Below, one piece after another: positions 1 to 8,600 of a stretch of 64,000 bases of DNA; positions within the stretch are counted from its first letter, which is position 1; each line of letters opens with the position of its first letter. The translations under genes were made by a program, and so were the position numbers. The notes beneath the pieces are model-generated. The model ran no database searches and was not told where the DNA came from. It was given only the letters and a program-made list of their open reading frames with translations. This DNA comes from Gemmataceae bacterium. Lineage in GTDB: Bacteria; Planctomycetota; Planctomycetia; Gemmatales; Gemmataceae. The stretch lies in NCBI GenBank assembly GCA_901538445.1, contig LR594584.1:4309006-4373005 (forward strand), read 5' to 3'.

Positions 1-321
1 CTTGATGGCGACGGCCTGCTCGGGGGTGCTCGTCACGTCGTACCACACCACCGTGACCACGTAGTCCCCCGGGGGGGCGCCGTCGTTCTCGCCGAACGTG
101 CTGAGCTTCACCACGCCCGCCTCGTCCACCTTGCCGGTCGGCCGCGGGGCGGCGGGGTCGGTGTTGCCGACCGGGTGCAGCACGACGGTGGCCCCGGCGG
201 CCGGCTGCTTCTGACTGAGCACCTGGAACTCGGCAGGGTAGGTGCGGTCGGCACGGGAACACCCGACCGAGCCGAGCAGGGCGACGCCCGCGAGGGCGGG
301 AAAAAGGTGGCGGCGGATCAT
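1..321 (-). CDS. Putative secreted lipoprotein, C-terminus cut off by window edge
   Basis: An open frame runs on the minus strand from ATG at 319-321 to base 1 without a stop, so only the first 107 residues are visible. The N-terminus (MIRRHLFPALAGVALLGS then VGC) is a type II signal peptide with a lipobox ending in Cys, so an exported, lipid-anchored protein is expected. The visible mature part contains a GATVVLHPVG segment and a later GDYVVTVVWYD strand, which resembles the carboxypeptidase-regulatory-like beta-sandwich common in small planctomycete lipoproteins. A GAGGTG ribosome site lies 7 bases before the ATG. Function unknown; the similarity is by pattern only. Confidence 0.7.
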   Translation of the reverse strand, partial: MIRRHLFPALAGVALLGSVGCSRADRTYPAEFQVLSQKQPAAGATVVLHPVGNTDPAAPRPTGKVDEAGVVKLSTFGENDGAPPGDYVVTVVWYDVTSTPEQAVAIK

Positions 322-1010
322 CTCTGCACCTCTTGAGGCGGGGCGTGCGGTCCCGTATGGACGCGCGGCCCCGGCACACGCCGCGCTGCGGGAGCGCGAC
401 GGAGTAAGCACGGCACGGCGACGGGCCGGCCAGCGGGTTAAGGGCGAACGAGGCGTGAGAGAGGGAGTCGCTCGACGTCCCGGTGAGGAGAGCCGGGGGG
501 CGGTGTCGGCGGTCCGAGAGAGAAAGGCGATCCGCGAGGCGCCCCGATGAGGAGTCGGGGTCCGGGGGCGACGGTGAGGAGCCGTCGTGCCCCGGTGTTA
601 TATATGACTATATCGATTTACTTGATCAAGATGCTTCAGTCTGTTTCGTGGATTTGGTGCTCGCGGGATCGCGAACTTTGTCAACTCCGAGAACCCACAG
701 GTTGTGAAAATCGCGATGTGCAAGGAAAAGTGGAAATTCTCGCGGCGGATTTTCCTCGGAATTGTTTCTTACACTCCGAGTTGATTGGTTGAACGGCCCC
801 TCTTCAGGTTCCTCACGTGATTCGAGTTGCGGAATCACCAAGCTACTGAGTCGTCATTTCGCTCGCGTGGTGCGAGCACGTCGCGCGAAATACCCACCTT
901 GGCTGTCGCAATTGCAACCCGCGAAACCCGGTTTATCATCGTCAGCGTCGCAACGAACTCCTCACCGGCCGGCCACCGGCCGCCTGACCTAACACGAACA
1001 GGAGAAGACC
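322..1010. other. Long intergenic region between divergent genes
   Basis: About 690 bases separate the lipoprotein (minus) from the Cys/Met-rich gene (plus). The 590-800 stretch is clearly AT-richer than the surroundings (TATATATGACTATATCGAT near 600). The reading frames crossing this region show no recognisable protein pattern. It probably holds promoters for both flanking genes; one promoter-like site is listed separately. Confidence 0.5.
912..939 (+). promoter_or_regulatory. Predicted sigma70-type promoter of the Cys/Met-rich gene
   Basis: TTGCAA at 912-917 and TATCAT at 934-939 are separated by 16 bases. This gives a leader of roughly 65 bases before the ATG at 1011, which has an AGGAG ribosome site at 1000-1004. 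Predicted from consensus only. Confidence 0.4.
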
Positions 1011-1463
1011 ATGGTGACCGCGATGATGAACCCGATGTCCGCCGCCAGCACCACCACCCCGAGCACCGGCATGGGCATGCCGATGCCGGCCATGGGGCCG
1101 AACATGGTCATGGTGCCCCGCTGCAAGATGAAGATGGAGAAGTGCGCGGGCGGCATGAAGATCACCTGCACCTGCACCGACCCGGCCGCCTGCGCTATGA
1201 TGCAGAACCTCTGCAAGATGATGGCCGGCGGGATGGTGTCGTGCTGCTGCATGATGAACGGCATGATGGTGTGCTGCTGCAACCTGACGATGGGCATGTG
1301 CAAGTGCGAGATGACCGCCGACGGGTGCTGCGTCACCTGCACGAGCGGCGACGCCGAGTGCTGCAAGATGATCCAGTGCTGCTGCGACTGCATGACGGCC
1401 TGCATGGCGGCCGGCTGCACCTGCTGCATGACGATGGGCGGCACCCCGGTGTGCTGCTGCTGA
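1011..1463 (+). CDS. Cysteine- and methionine-rich small protein, putative metal-binding
   Basis: A 150-residue protein in which I count 30 Cys and 30 Met, about 40% of all residues. Cys occur as CCC and CC runs and as CxC and CxxC pairs; Met occur as MM pairs and in the Gly/Pro-spaced N-terminal stretch MGMPMPAMGPNMVMV. The first 37 residues hold no Cys, and the chain ends in VCCC. There is no clear signal peptide or membrane segment. Soft thiolate and thioether ligands at this density suggest a metallothionein-like or Cu(I)/Ag(I)-sequestering role, but that is inference from composition. It is not a recognised metallothionein by motif. It is monocistronic: own promoter-like site, AGGAG ribosome site 7 bases before ATG, strong terminator 54 bases after the stop. 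An Rrf2-type regulator follows on the same strand. Confidence 0.85.
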   Translation: MVTAMMNPMSAASTTTPSTGMGMPMPAMGPNMVMVPRCKMKMEKCAGGMKITCTCTDPAACAMMQNLCKMMAGGMVSCCCMMNGMMVCCCNLTMGMCKCEMTADGCCVTCTSGDAECCKMIQCCCDCMTACMAAGCTCCMTMGGTPVCCC

Positions 1464-1516
1464 GCAACACGGACCGAGCGACGCGGCCCGTTTCTCTCCC
1501 GGAGACGCGACACCTC

Positions 1517-1550
1517 GACCGACCCGCCGACCTTCGGCGGGTCGGTCTCG
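1517..1550 (+). terminator. Intrinsic terminator after the Cys/Met-rich gene
   Basis: A perfect 14-bp stem (left arm 1517-1530, right arm 1534-1547, 3-base loop) is followed by TCGTTTGT. The strong stem and the position 54 bases after the stop codon support a rho-independent terminator, though the T run is short. Confidence 0.75.
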
Positions 1551-1615
1551 TTTGTGGGGGAGGGCGCAGCAGCGTGTTCAAGAGAACCAAAACATCACTT
1601 TGTTAACTCGAAAAC

Positions 1616-1644
1616 TTGACATCATTCGTGTGAGGTGTTAAATC
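1616..1644 (+). promoter_or_regulatory. Predicted promoter of the Rrf2 regulator
   Basis: TTGACA (1616-1621), 17 bases, TAAATC (1639-1644): a near-consensus sigma70 promoter. TTAAC and GTTAA words lie on either side of the -35 to -10 region, which could be part of an operator for autoregulation; that part is speculative. Confidence 0.6.
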
Positions 1645-1702
1645 TGGAAACGTCGACTGCGTTGATCGAGATTCGCCCTGACGCCAGGACGCGAGGGGAG
1701 CC

Positions 1703-2167
1703 GTGAAACTGTCGCGCAAAGCGGATTACGCCCTGCGGGTGTTGTTCACGCTCGTCGATCGCCGCGGCGAAGGCCCAATTTCGATGACCGCGCTCGCGAA
1801 GCAGAACGATGTGCCGAAGCGGTTCCTCGAACACATCATGCTCGATTTGAAGTCACAGCGGTGGGTCGAGAGCACCCCCGGACGCACCGGCGGGTACGCT
1901 TTGGCTTGCTCACCGGACGACGTCACACTCGGTCAGGTCGTCCGCTTCTTCGACGGCGTCATCGCCCCGGTCGGGTGCGTGTCCGTCACCAACTTTGAAG
2001 GTTGCAGCCAGGCCGCAACCTGCCGATTCCGGCGCATTCTCCTGGACATCCGCAACCTCACCGCCGCCCACCTCGACAGCGCCACGCTCGCCCAGGTCGC
2101 CCGCAACCAACCTGTCGCGGAGCGCGAGGTTTACAGCCTCGAACTCATCGGCGGCGACGGGATCTAG
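1703..2167 (+). CDS. Rrf2-family transcriptional regulator
   Basis: 154 residues. The N-terminus (MKLSRKADYALRVLFTL) followed by a winged-helix segment with VPKRFLEHIM and GGYALA is diagnostic of the Rrf2 family (IscR, NsrR, CymR relatives). The sensor region holds three cysteines spaced C-x8-C-x5-C (GC at about residue 92, GC at about 101, TC at about 107). IscR and NsrR ligate an Fe-S cluster with three cysteines in this region, so an Fe-S or redox-sensing regulator is likely, but the spacing is not identical to IscR and the ligand is inferred. Length is normal for the family. It has its own near-consensus promoter and may regulate itself and nearby genes such as the Cys/Met-rich gene upstream. 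Confidence 0.88.
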   Translation: MKLSRKADYALRVLFTLVDRRGEGPISMTALAKQNDVPKRFLEHIMLDLKSQRWVESTPGRTGGYALACSPDDVTLGQVVRFFDGVIAPVGCVSVTNFEGCSQAATCRFRRILLDIRNLTAAHLDSATLAQVARNQPVAEREVYSLELIGGDGI

Positions 2168-2345
2168 AGCCGCCTTGTATCGCGGGCTGTGCCGGCCATA
2201 AACCCAGATAAGAGCTTTGCTTCGGCCGGCCCGACAAAAGTTCATCTGCAACTCGTTTCACTTGCACATTTCTCCGGCGTCTCCTCCTCCCGACCTCCGA
2301 CCTGACGAAGTGGCGCTTCCAAGTTGAATATGCCCCGCCGCATGG

Positions 2346-2374
2346 TTGACCTGCGACACCAAGCAGAATAGATT
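2346..2374 (+). promoter_or_regulatory. Predicted promoter of the small gene at 2588
   Basis: TTGACC (2346-2351), 17 bases, TAGATT (2369-2374). If used, it gives an mRNA leader of about 200 bases before the ATG at 2588. Confidence 0.35.
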
Positions 2375-2459
2375 ACCATTGTGATGAAAATTGTCGCCTA
2401 TCTTGCGAACCTCCCCGAATCGTGAGGCCGCTTGCGTCTTCCGCTCGCACCGCAGCAAA

Positions 2460-2587
2460 CCGGGTGAAGGAGAGAGCACCCGGCGCGTGGCAGGGGCACT
2501 TCGGTGCCTCAGCCCCGGACCCTGTTGAGGAGCAGGAACCGGGCGGTGCGAGCGGGTTTACCCTCCCACCTCTGCTGGAGAGCAACA
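2460..2587 (+). promoter_or_regulatory. Structured mRNA leader with GGA-bearing loops
   Basis: The leader holds a perfect 7-bp hairpin (arms 2460-2466 and 2477-2483) with loop AAGGAGAGAG, a UUCG-capped hairpin (2493-2499 / 2504-2510), and a weak hairpin (2521-2524 / 2533-2536) whose loop carries GAGGAG. The ribosome site itself is GGAGAG just before the start codon. Repeated GGA in loops plus GGA at the ribosome site is the layout of CsrA-regulated leaders, and csrA is encoded at 32663-33061. No known riboswitch family was recognised. Confidence 0.35.
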
Positions 2588-2779
2588 ATGGTTGCCCGCG
2601 TGACCCCAGCCCATACCCGACTCACCCCGTCCGAGGCAGAGGCGCTCGTCGCCCGGCTCACCCGCGTCGCCTACGACGTGGCGCTGCGGCACACCCCAGA
2701 CCGGCCGTTCACCGACCTCGAACTCAGCCTGTGGCGGGCGCTCCGCTCGGCCGTGCTGGAGCCCGCTCCCGCCCGCTGA
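2588..2779 (+). CDS. Small hypothetical protein (63 aa)
   Basis: The ATG at 2588 with GGAGAG about 6 bases upstream was preferred over an in-frame upstream start at 2504, because the upstream part falls inside the structured leader. The product has a plausible helical segment (LTPSEAEALVARLTRVAYDVAL) and a C-terminal LELSLWRALRSAV helix, with no Cys, signal peptide or membrane span. It resembles short helical proteins of unknown role. It faces the remnant gene on the other strand, ending 4 bases from its stop. Confidence 0.5.
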   Translation: MVARVTPAHTRLTPSEAEALVARLTRVAYDVALRHTPDRPFTDLELSLWRALRSAVLEPAPAR

Positions 2780-2783
2780 GGGC

Positions 2784-3215
2784 TCACACCGCCGCCCGGC
2801 GCTCGCCGAGCGACCCAAGGAGCGTCTGCGCCACGCGCTGGGCCTGAACGCGGAGTTCGGGGACCGCGGTCCCGCCGCCGTCGCGGGCGCGGACCCGCGG
2901 TCCGACGGAAGACAGCGCCGGCGACACCTTCCCGCCCGATCCAACGAGTTCCTCGTTCGGGGCACCCTCGATCCCCAGCCGGAGCGGGTCCGGCCGGGCC
3001 AGCCCCTTGCGTAACAGCCCTTCGAGCCGCGCGTCACCGGCCGATCGCACTTCGGTCGCCGGTCCGGTGCAGTTCAGAACCGCCCCACTGAAACGCGCGC
3101 AACGCGGTCCACCCACCGCGGGGGCGGAACTCACCTCCACGGCGGCGTGGAACTTTCGGTTCGTCCGCTCCCGGGGCCAGTGGAACGCGTCCCGCGGGTC
3201 ACAGTCGTCTCGACC
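2784..3215 (-). pseudogene. C-terminal remnant of a FAD/NAD(P)-binding protein
   Basis: The minus-strand frame encodes a C-terminal fragment only. NCTGPATE, then GLARPDPLRLGIEG, then VSPALSSVGPR, then TAVPELRVQAQRVAQTLL follows the order seen at the end of FAD-NAD(P)-binding proteins of the NAD_binding_9 type (NCTGP, RPDPLGLG, GP..G..WE.TAVPE.R.QA). The Rossmann N-terminal two-thirds are absent: the frame is closed by TGA at 3216-3218. There is no plausible start with a ribosome site. I read it as a 5'-truncated pseudogene. The family call rests on remembered motif order and would need a profile search. Confidence 0.55.
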
Positions 3216-3309
3216 TCAATGCCCTACAGGTCTGACCAGGCGCTGATCGAGCGAGTCGAGTCGCCAAAGCCGGTGCGACGGGGGGACAAATGATCCCCAG
3301 AAAGCGACA

Positions 3310-3335
3310 CAACCCCTAGCAATAGCTAGGGGTTG
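3310..3335 (-). terminator. Intrinsic terminator of tRNA-Ala
   Basis: A perfect 11-bp inverted repeat (3310-3320 / 3325-3335, loop of 4) lies 5 bases past the tRNA 3' end. On the minus strand it is followed by TGTCGCTTTCTGG. Confidence 0.75.
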
Positions 3336-3340
3336 CGATG

Positions 3341-3413
3341 TGGAGCGAAGGAGATTCGAACTCCTGGCCTCTTCGTTGCGAACGAAGCGCTCTACCAACT
3401 GAGCTACCGCCCC
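3341..3413 (-). tRNA. tRNA-Ala, anticodon CGC
   Basis: A full 73-base cloverleaf on the minus strand: GGGGCGG acceptor arm, AGCTC...GAGC D-arm, anticodon stem CTTCG/CGAAG with loop TTCGCAA (anticodon CGC), T-arm AGGAG-TTCGAAT-CTCCT and discriminator A. The acceptor stem contains the G3:U70 pair that defines alanine identity. CCA is not encoded (CAT follows the discriminator). Confidence 0.95.
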
Positions 3414-3504
3414 GGTGTGATCATGATAAGGGGCCGGCGGCCGCGGGCAAGGGGAAGTTCGGGGCGACCCGGGTGCGCCGCCCCGAACGGCCCGCGGGCC
3501 GCGG

Positions 3505-4605
3505 TCAGAAGTTCGTGCGGGCGCGGCGCAGCTTGTCGTGGTACAACCGCACCCGGTCGTCGTCCTGCTGGCTCTTGAACACCTCGACGAGCCGGCACAT
3601 CGCCTTGAACACCTCGTCCTTGTCCGCACTGTACACGGTCTCGACCCAGAGGAACGCCCACATCGCGTCCCGGGGCTTCGGGGGTGCCGCGGTCAGGTAG
3701 ATCTCGCCGAGCATGCTGAACGCAACGGCCCGAACGGCCGGGTCCTTCGTCGCGGCGATCACCGCCTCGATCGGCTTCACCCCGGTGAGCGAGTCGCCCC
3801 CAGCGATCGCCTTTGCCGCCGCCTCGTACACCGTTAACTTCTCCTTGGCCGCCCCGGCCGGGGCGGTCTTGAGCAGGTCGGCCGCGGCGACCTGCGCCGC
3901 GGCGGCCCCGGTCCGGGTCCGGATCTGCGCGTCGATCTCCTGCATCTGTGCTTCCAGCAGTAGGTCGGCCGGGAGCCCCGAGTCCTTCTTGGCCATCTGC
4001 TTCCAGGTCCGGGCCACGTCGTTGAACTTGTTCATCTCGGCGTAGATCCGGGCGGCGGCCCGGGTCGCGTACCACACCTCGTACCCGGTCTTGTAGTCGT
4101 TGACGAACCCGGTCCAGTTGTCGGCGGCCTCGGCCCCGAGCTTCGACCAGTCCTCGTCGTAGGCGGTTTCGTCGGCGATCCGGCTGGCCATGAGCGAGAG
4201 CTTGAAGTCGAGGTACTTCTTGGACCCCGCGGGGGCGGCCCCGGCCTTCTTCTTCAGGTCCACGTACCCGAGCCGGGCCGCGGCGTAGTCGGCCTTCGTC
4301 TTCTTGTCCTCGAGGCCCACGAGCCGCAGCACCTCGCCCCGGTCCACCCCCGCCATCTCGCCCGGCACCACCTTGACCACGTCCGACGGGGAGACGACGG
4401 CCAGCGTCTTCTTGTCCGGCCCGACGACCTGCAGCCCGGCCGGGGCGAACACGAGCGTGCCCTCGTAGTTCTTGATCGACCCGTCCTTCTTGTCGCGGAC
4501 CGAGATCTTGTCCGGGGCGGTCACCGGCTGCCGCCCATCGACCGCCTCGACGAACAGTGTAATGCCGGCGAGAACGACGAGGCCGCGTGCCACCTGCCGA
4601 ATCAT
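3505..4605 (-). CDS. Secreted helical-repeat protein, hypothetical
   Basis: 366 residues with an N-terminal signal peptide (MIRQVARGLVVLAGITLFVEAV, cleavage probably after VDG). A short beta-rich part follows (residues about 35-85, with VFAPAGLQVVGPDKK), then long amphipathic helices rich in Ala, Lys and Asp that look like TPR-type solenoids. No catalytic motif was seen. The signal peptide and the upstream DNA are near-duplicates of those of the gene at 4642-5514. It is the last of three minus-strand genes transcribed in the same direction. It is probably a periplasmic scaffold or binding protein of a lineage-specific family; function unknown. Confidence 0.7.
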   Translation of the reverse strand: MIRQVARGLVVLAGITLFVEAVDGRQPVTAPDKISVRDKKDGSIKNYEGTLVFAPAGLQVVGPDKKTLAVVSPSDVVKVVPGEMAGVDRGEVLRLVGLEDKKTKADYAAARLGYVDLKKKAGAAPAGSKKYLDFKLSLMASRIADETAYDEDWSKLGAEAADNWTGFVNDYKTGYEVWYATRAAARIYAEMNKFNDVARTWKQMAKKDSGLPADLLLEAQMQEIDAQIRTRTGAAAAQVAAADLLKTAPAGAAKEKLTVYEAAAKAIAGGDSLTGVKPIEAVIAATKDPAVRAVAFSMLGEIYLTAAPPKPRDAMWAFLWVETVYSADKDEVFKAMCRLVEVFKSQQDDDRVRLYHDKLRRARTNF

Positions 4606-4641
4606 TGGAGCGTTCCTTGGATGAGAGAGTCGGAACTCGGG

Positions 4642-5514
4642 TTAACGGTATGTTGCCATCTTTCGACAAAGGGGCCAAGCCCCTCGAACGACTTTTCGCG
4701 GGCTGGTGTGTGCCGGGCACTGCGGGGCGGGCGCAACGAACCCCGTGTCGCACGCGCCGGGGACCGCCGCCCCCGCCCCGCTCGCCGGGGGCGGGTCGCT
4801 CGTCGGAGGCCGCTCGAGGAAGAACCGGCCGCCGGCCTTCTGGTACGCGGCCTTCAATTCCGGGTGCGCGTCGAGGAGGTCACAGTACCGGGTCCACACC
4901 TCGGGGGCGATGACCTCGGTCCCGACCTTGATCGGGACCATCTTGTCCGCGGCGTTGGGAACCTGCTTGACCTCGTTGAACTTGTGGATGTTCTCGACGT
5001 TGAAGATGTTGGTCCCTACCTTCTCGAAACTGGCGGCCAGTTTCGCTGGGTTCTTGATGAGCGCTTCGTTGGCGGTCACGAGCACCCGCTGGATCTCGAA
5101 GTAGGAATCGAAGAACGCGCTCTTGAGCTGTTTCACCTTTTCTGGCGGCGTATCGGGGGTGATCGGTTTGAGCCCGCTCTGGGCGAACTGGAACAGGGTC
5201 GTCCACTCTCTGAGCGCGTTGCCCCACTCGGCGGTCGCAGCCTTCTGATCCATCAACGTCGCGGCCCTGGCTTCGTAGAGCCTGGCCAGTTCCTTGCGGA
5301 ACTCGGCGTTGCGGAAGGCTGGCCCCGGTTTGTCGCTCGTGCCGACCGCGTCTCTCAAGAGTTTCCCGGCCTCATCGAACTTCCCGTCTTCGCGGAGAGC
5401 CCGGGCAACGCCGAGCTGTGCGGGATCGGCGGCCGGCTGTTGGCCGGCCACGGGTTCGACGAACAGCCTCAGGCCGCCGAGAACGACGAGGCCGCGTGCC
5501 ACCTGCGGGATCAT
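4642..5514 (-). CDS. Secreted protein, apparent chimera of its two neighbours
   Basis: 290 residues from ATG 5512-5514. The signal peptide (MIPQVARGLVVLGGLRLFVEP) closely matches the gene at 3505-4605, and the sequence just upstream also matches. From about residue 60 to 235 it matches the C-terminal 180 residues of the large protein at 5667-9254 (shared runs include EWTTLFQFAQ, FFDSYFEIQRVLVTAN, FEKVGTNIFNVEN, PEVWTRYCDLLD). The last 50 residues are Pro/Ala/Cys-rich and look like read-through into non-coding DNA. The shared module is well conserved, so it is probably a functional domain. Whether this chimera is expressed is unknown. Confidence 0.6.
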   Translation of the reverse strand: MIPQVARGLVVLGGLRLFVEPVAGQQPAADPAQLGVARALREDGKFDEAGKLLRDAVGTSDKPGPAFRNAEFRKELARLYEARAATLMDQKAATAEWGNALREWTTLFQFAQSGLKPITPDTPPEKVKQLKSAFFDSYFEIQRVLVTANEALIKNPAKLAASFEKVGTNIFNVENIHKFNEVKQVPNAADKMVPIKVGTEVIAPEVWTRYCDLLDAHPELKAAYQKAGGRFFLERPPTSDPPPASGAGAAVPGACDTGFVAPAPQCPAHTSPRKVVRGAWPLCRKMATYR

Positions 5515-5626
5515 CGGAGTGTTCCTCAGATGGGGGTGTCGAATCTCGGGTCCGGGCAGGTCGTCAACGTTCCGCGAACGGCGAACACCTGAAACACCCT
5601 CTCGCGAACCGATGTGTTCCAAACGC

Positions 5627-5654
5627 CGCGGTGCGGGGCCGCCCCCGCACCGCG
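5627..5654 (-). terminator. Terminator-like hairpin after the large repeat protein
   Basis: A perfect 12-bp GC-rich inverted repeat (5627-5638 / 5643-5654, loop of 4) lies 13 bases past the stop at 5667. On the minus strand it is followed by GCGTTTGG, a poor T tract. Confidence 0.5.
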
Positions 5655-5666
5655 AGCCGCCGAGCA

Positions 5667-8600
5667 TCACTCGTCCTTCGGCCGCTCCAGGAAGAACTTG
5701 CCGCCGGCCTTCTGGTACGCGGCCTTCAGCTTCGGGTTCTTGTCGAGCAGGTCACAGTACCGGGTCCACACCTCGGGGGTGATGACCTCGGTCCCGGCCT
5801 TGATCGGGACCTTCTTCCCGTCCTCGGCCGTGATCTGCTTGACGTCGTTGAACTTGTGCAGGTTCTCGACGTTGAAAATGTTCGTGCCCACCTTCTCGAA
5901 ACTCGCGTCGAGCTTCGCGGGATCCTTGATCAGCGACTGGTTGGCGGTCACGAGCACCCGCTGGATCTCGAAGTAGGAGTCGAAGAACGTGCTCTTGAGC
6001 TTCATCACCACTTCCGGCGGGGTGTCCGGCTTGATCTGCTTGAGCCCGTTCTGGGCGAACTGGAACAGGGTCGTCCACTCCTTGAGCGCCTTGCCCCACT
6101 CGTCGGTCGCCGGCTTGCCCGTCAGGGTCGCGGCCTTGCCCTCCAGGACCGTACCGAGTTCCTTGCGGAAATCGAGGCTGCTGTAGGCGTACCCCTGCTT
6201 GTCATTGGTGCCGATGGCTTCCGTCAGGAGCTTCTCGGCCTCGGGGAACTTGGCCCACCCGCGGTACGCCTTGGCGATGCCGAGCTGGGCGTAGCGGTAC
6301 GTCCCGATCTGCTTGCTGACCTGCGCGCGGAACTCGGCGGGGTAGTCGTCGATCTTCCGCTTGGCCCAGTCCGGGATGGGCTTGCCCTCGAGGCTCGGCG
6401 GCGGCACCTTCTGGAACGCCTCGACCGCCTTGCCCCACTCGCCGATGGTGGAGAGCGTGTCGCCCAGGAACAGGAGGGTCGCGGGGGACAGTTCCTTGAC
6501 GCTGGTGAACTCACTCAGGAGCAGGGTCAGCCCGGCCCCGAGGTCGCCCGCCTCCTTGACCTTCCCGTCCTTCTTCAGGGTCTTCAACTGGGACGACAGC
6601 TCCTGGGCCATCAGCATGAGCGCCTGGAGGTTGGTCTCGACCCCGCCGCCGGCGGCCTTGAGGGTCTCGAGCATCTTGGCCGCCTCCTCCTTCTTCCCCT
6701 GGAGGCAGCGGACCTTGAACCCGATCATGACGATGTCGCGGCGGACCTTGTCGATCCCCGACGCGAGCCCCGCGATCTGGGCCTTCTGCTTGCCGACCGC
6801 CTCGGAGTCGCCCGCGTCGCCGTTGGTGTCGGTCCACTTCTTCATCCGCTCGTCGAACAGCGGCCTGGAGATCTCCGCGGAGGCCGCGGTGATGATCCCC
6901 GCGGCGGCGTCGAACTTCCCGTCGTCGACGAGGCTCTTGGCCCGCAGGTACATGGCCCGGGTGTGCAGGTCGTTGGCCTGGAACGAGAACTCCATCCCGT
7001 CGGTGGTCAGCTTCTTGTCCTTGTCCTGGCACGCGCTGAACGCCGGGATCGCGGCGACCAGCTCGTCGGCCACGCCGAGCGCCCGGTCGTACCCGGGGGC
7101 GGTCTTCTCGGTCTCGTCGTCGGCGCGGTTCTGGGTCAGGTACAGGAACGCGAGCCGGAGCCGGCACGCGACCCACCCCTGCACGTCCTCCTTGCTGGCC
7201 GTCGGCGACGGCTTGGCGACCTTCGACAGGTCGGTGATGGCCTGCCGGTAGATCGCCTTCTTCTTCTCCTTGGGGAGCTCGCCCTCTTTCTCCTTCGGGT
7301 TGATCAGGGCGCTGGCGAGCGCCCCCTCGAACTGCCGGGCGGCCAGCAGGGCCGAGTACCCGGAGCGGATCTTGGTGACGGCCTGGAACGCCTGGTCGAG
7401 CTTGCCCTCGTCGCGGAGGAGGAACGCGAGCCGGTGCCGGGCGCTGTCGGTCGCGGAGTCGTTCGGGAACTTCTGGTCGAGGAGCCGCGCGACCTCGATG
7501 GCCCGCTCGCGGTCCGACCGGGTCGCGGCCGCGGCCGCGGCGTTGATCTCCTCGGCCTTCTCGGGCTGGGCCGCCACGACCCGCTGGGCGTCGCGGCCGA
7601 TCTTGCCCATCGAGATGGAGTACCCGTTGAGGGCCATCAGCCCGGCGAGGGCCGCCTTGCCGCCGGTGGTCCGGCTGGTGCGGGCGATGTGCTCGCCCAG
7701 GACCGCGGCCTGGTGCGGCATGTCCGAGTTCGTGTAGAAGTACACGAGCCGGATCAGGTTGTCGGTCACGTCGGCCGGGTTGTCCCGCTCGGTCGCCAGC
7801 TCGCGGGCGCGCTCCAGCAGCGCGACCACGCGGACCTTGCGGTCCCTGGCGTCGTCCTCGATGCGGCGGACGTTCCCGAGGGCCCGGAGCCCGGCCCAGA
7901 ACGGCATGTCCTCGGCCGCCTCGCGGAGCTCGGCCGCCCCGGCCAGCACCTTCTCCATGTCGTTGAGCTTGGCCATCTGGATGAGCGCGGCCATCTGGGC
8001 CGCCTCGAAGTTCGCGTACTCACTGGCCGGCTTGTCGGCCTCGCCGAGCAGCCGGCGGACGACGAACATGCGGTTCTTGGCCGACCGGTCGGTGTAGTCG
8101 TGGTCCGACTGGCTCAGCCCGCGGTACAGCTTCTCGGCCGCCTCGAACTGGGTCTTCACGCTGTCCGGGAGCTTGCCCCCGGGGTTCTTCAGGATGGTGA
8201 TGGTGCCCTGCCGCTGGAGGGCGAACGCGAGGTAGTACCGGGCGGCGATCACCTCGGCCGGGGGCTTCTGCGTGTTGCCGTACCGGAACAGCCAGCTCTT
8301 GAGCTGCTGCTCGACGGCCCCGAGCTTGGTCGGGTTGTTCTCCCCGAGGGCGTCGAGGTACTCGCGGCGGATCTGGAAGAACCGGGCGAGCCGCTTGCCC
8401 TCCTCGGCCTCGGCCCGCGGGGCCGCGAGGATCGCGGCGAACTCGGTCTTGGCGTCGTTGGGCTTGGCCTGGTCGGCGAGCACCTCGGCCATCCACGCCC
8501 TCGCGATCCACACGGTGCGGCTGGTCGGCGGCCCCTTCGCGAGGTCCTCGAACTTCTTCCGGGACGCCTCCAGGAACTTGTCCCGCTCCACGACCCCGCT

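Noticed and set aside
989-1513. A 174-codon antisense frame over the Cys/Met-rich gene
   Set aside because: It extends through the terminator hairpin, lacks a ribosome site, and its Gln/Met-rich product is what the reverse of Cys/Met codons gives.
2460-2587. Cobalamin, glycine or c-di-GMP riboswitch
   Set aside because: The hairpins do not contain the conserved core sequences of these classes as far as I can recall them.
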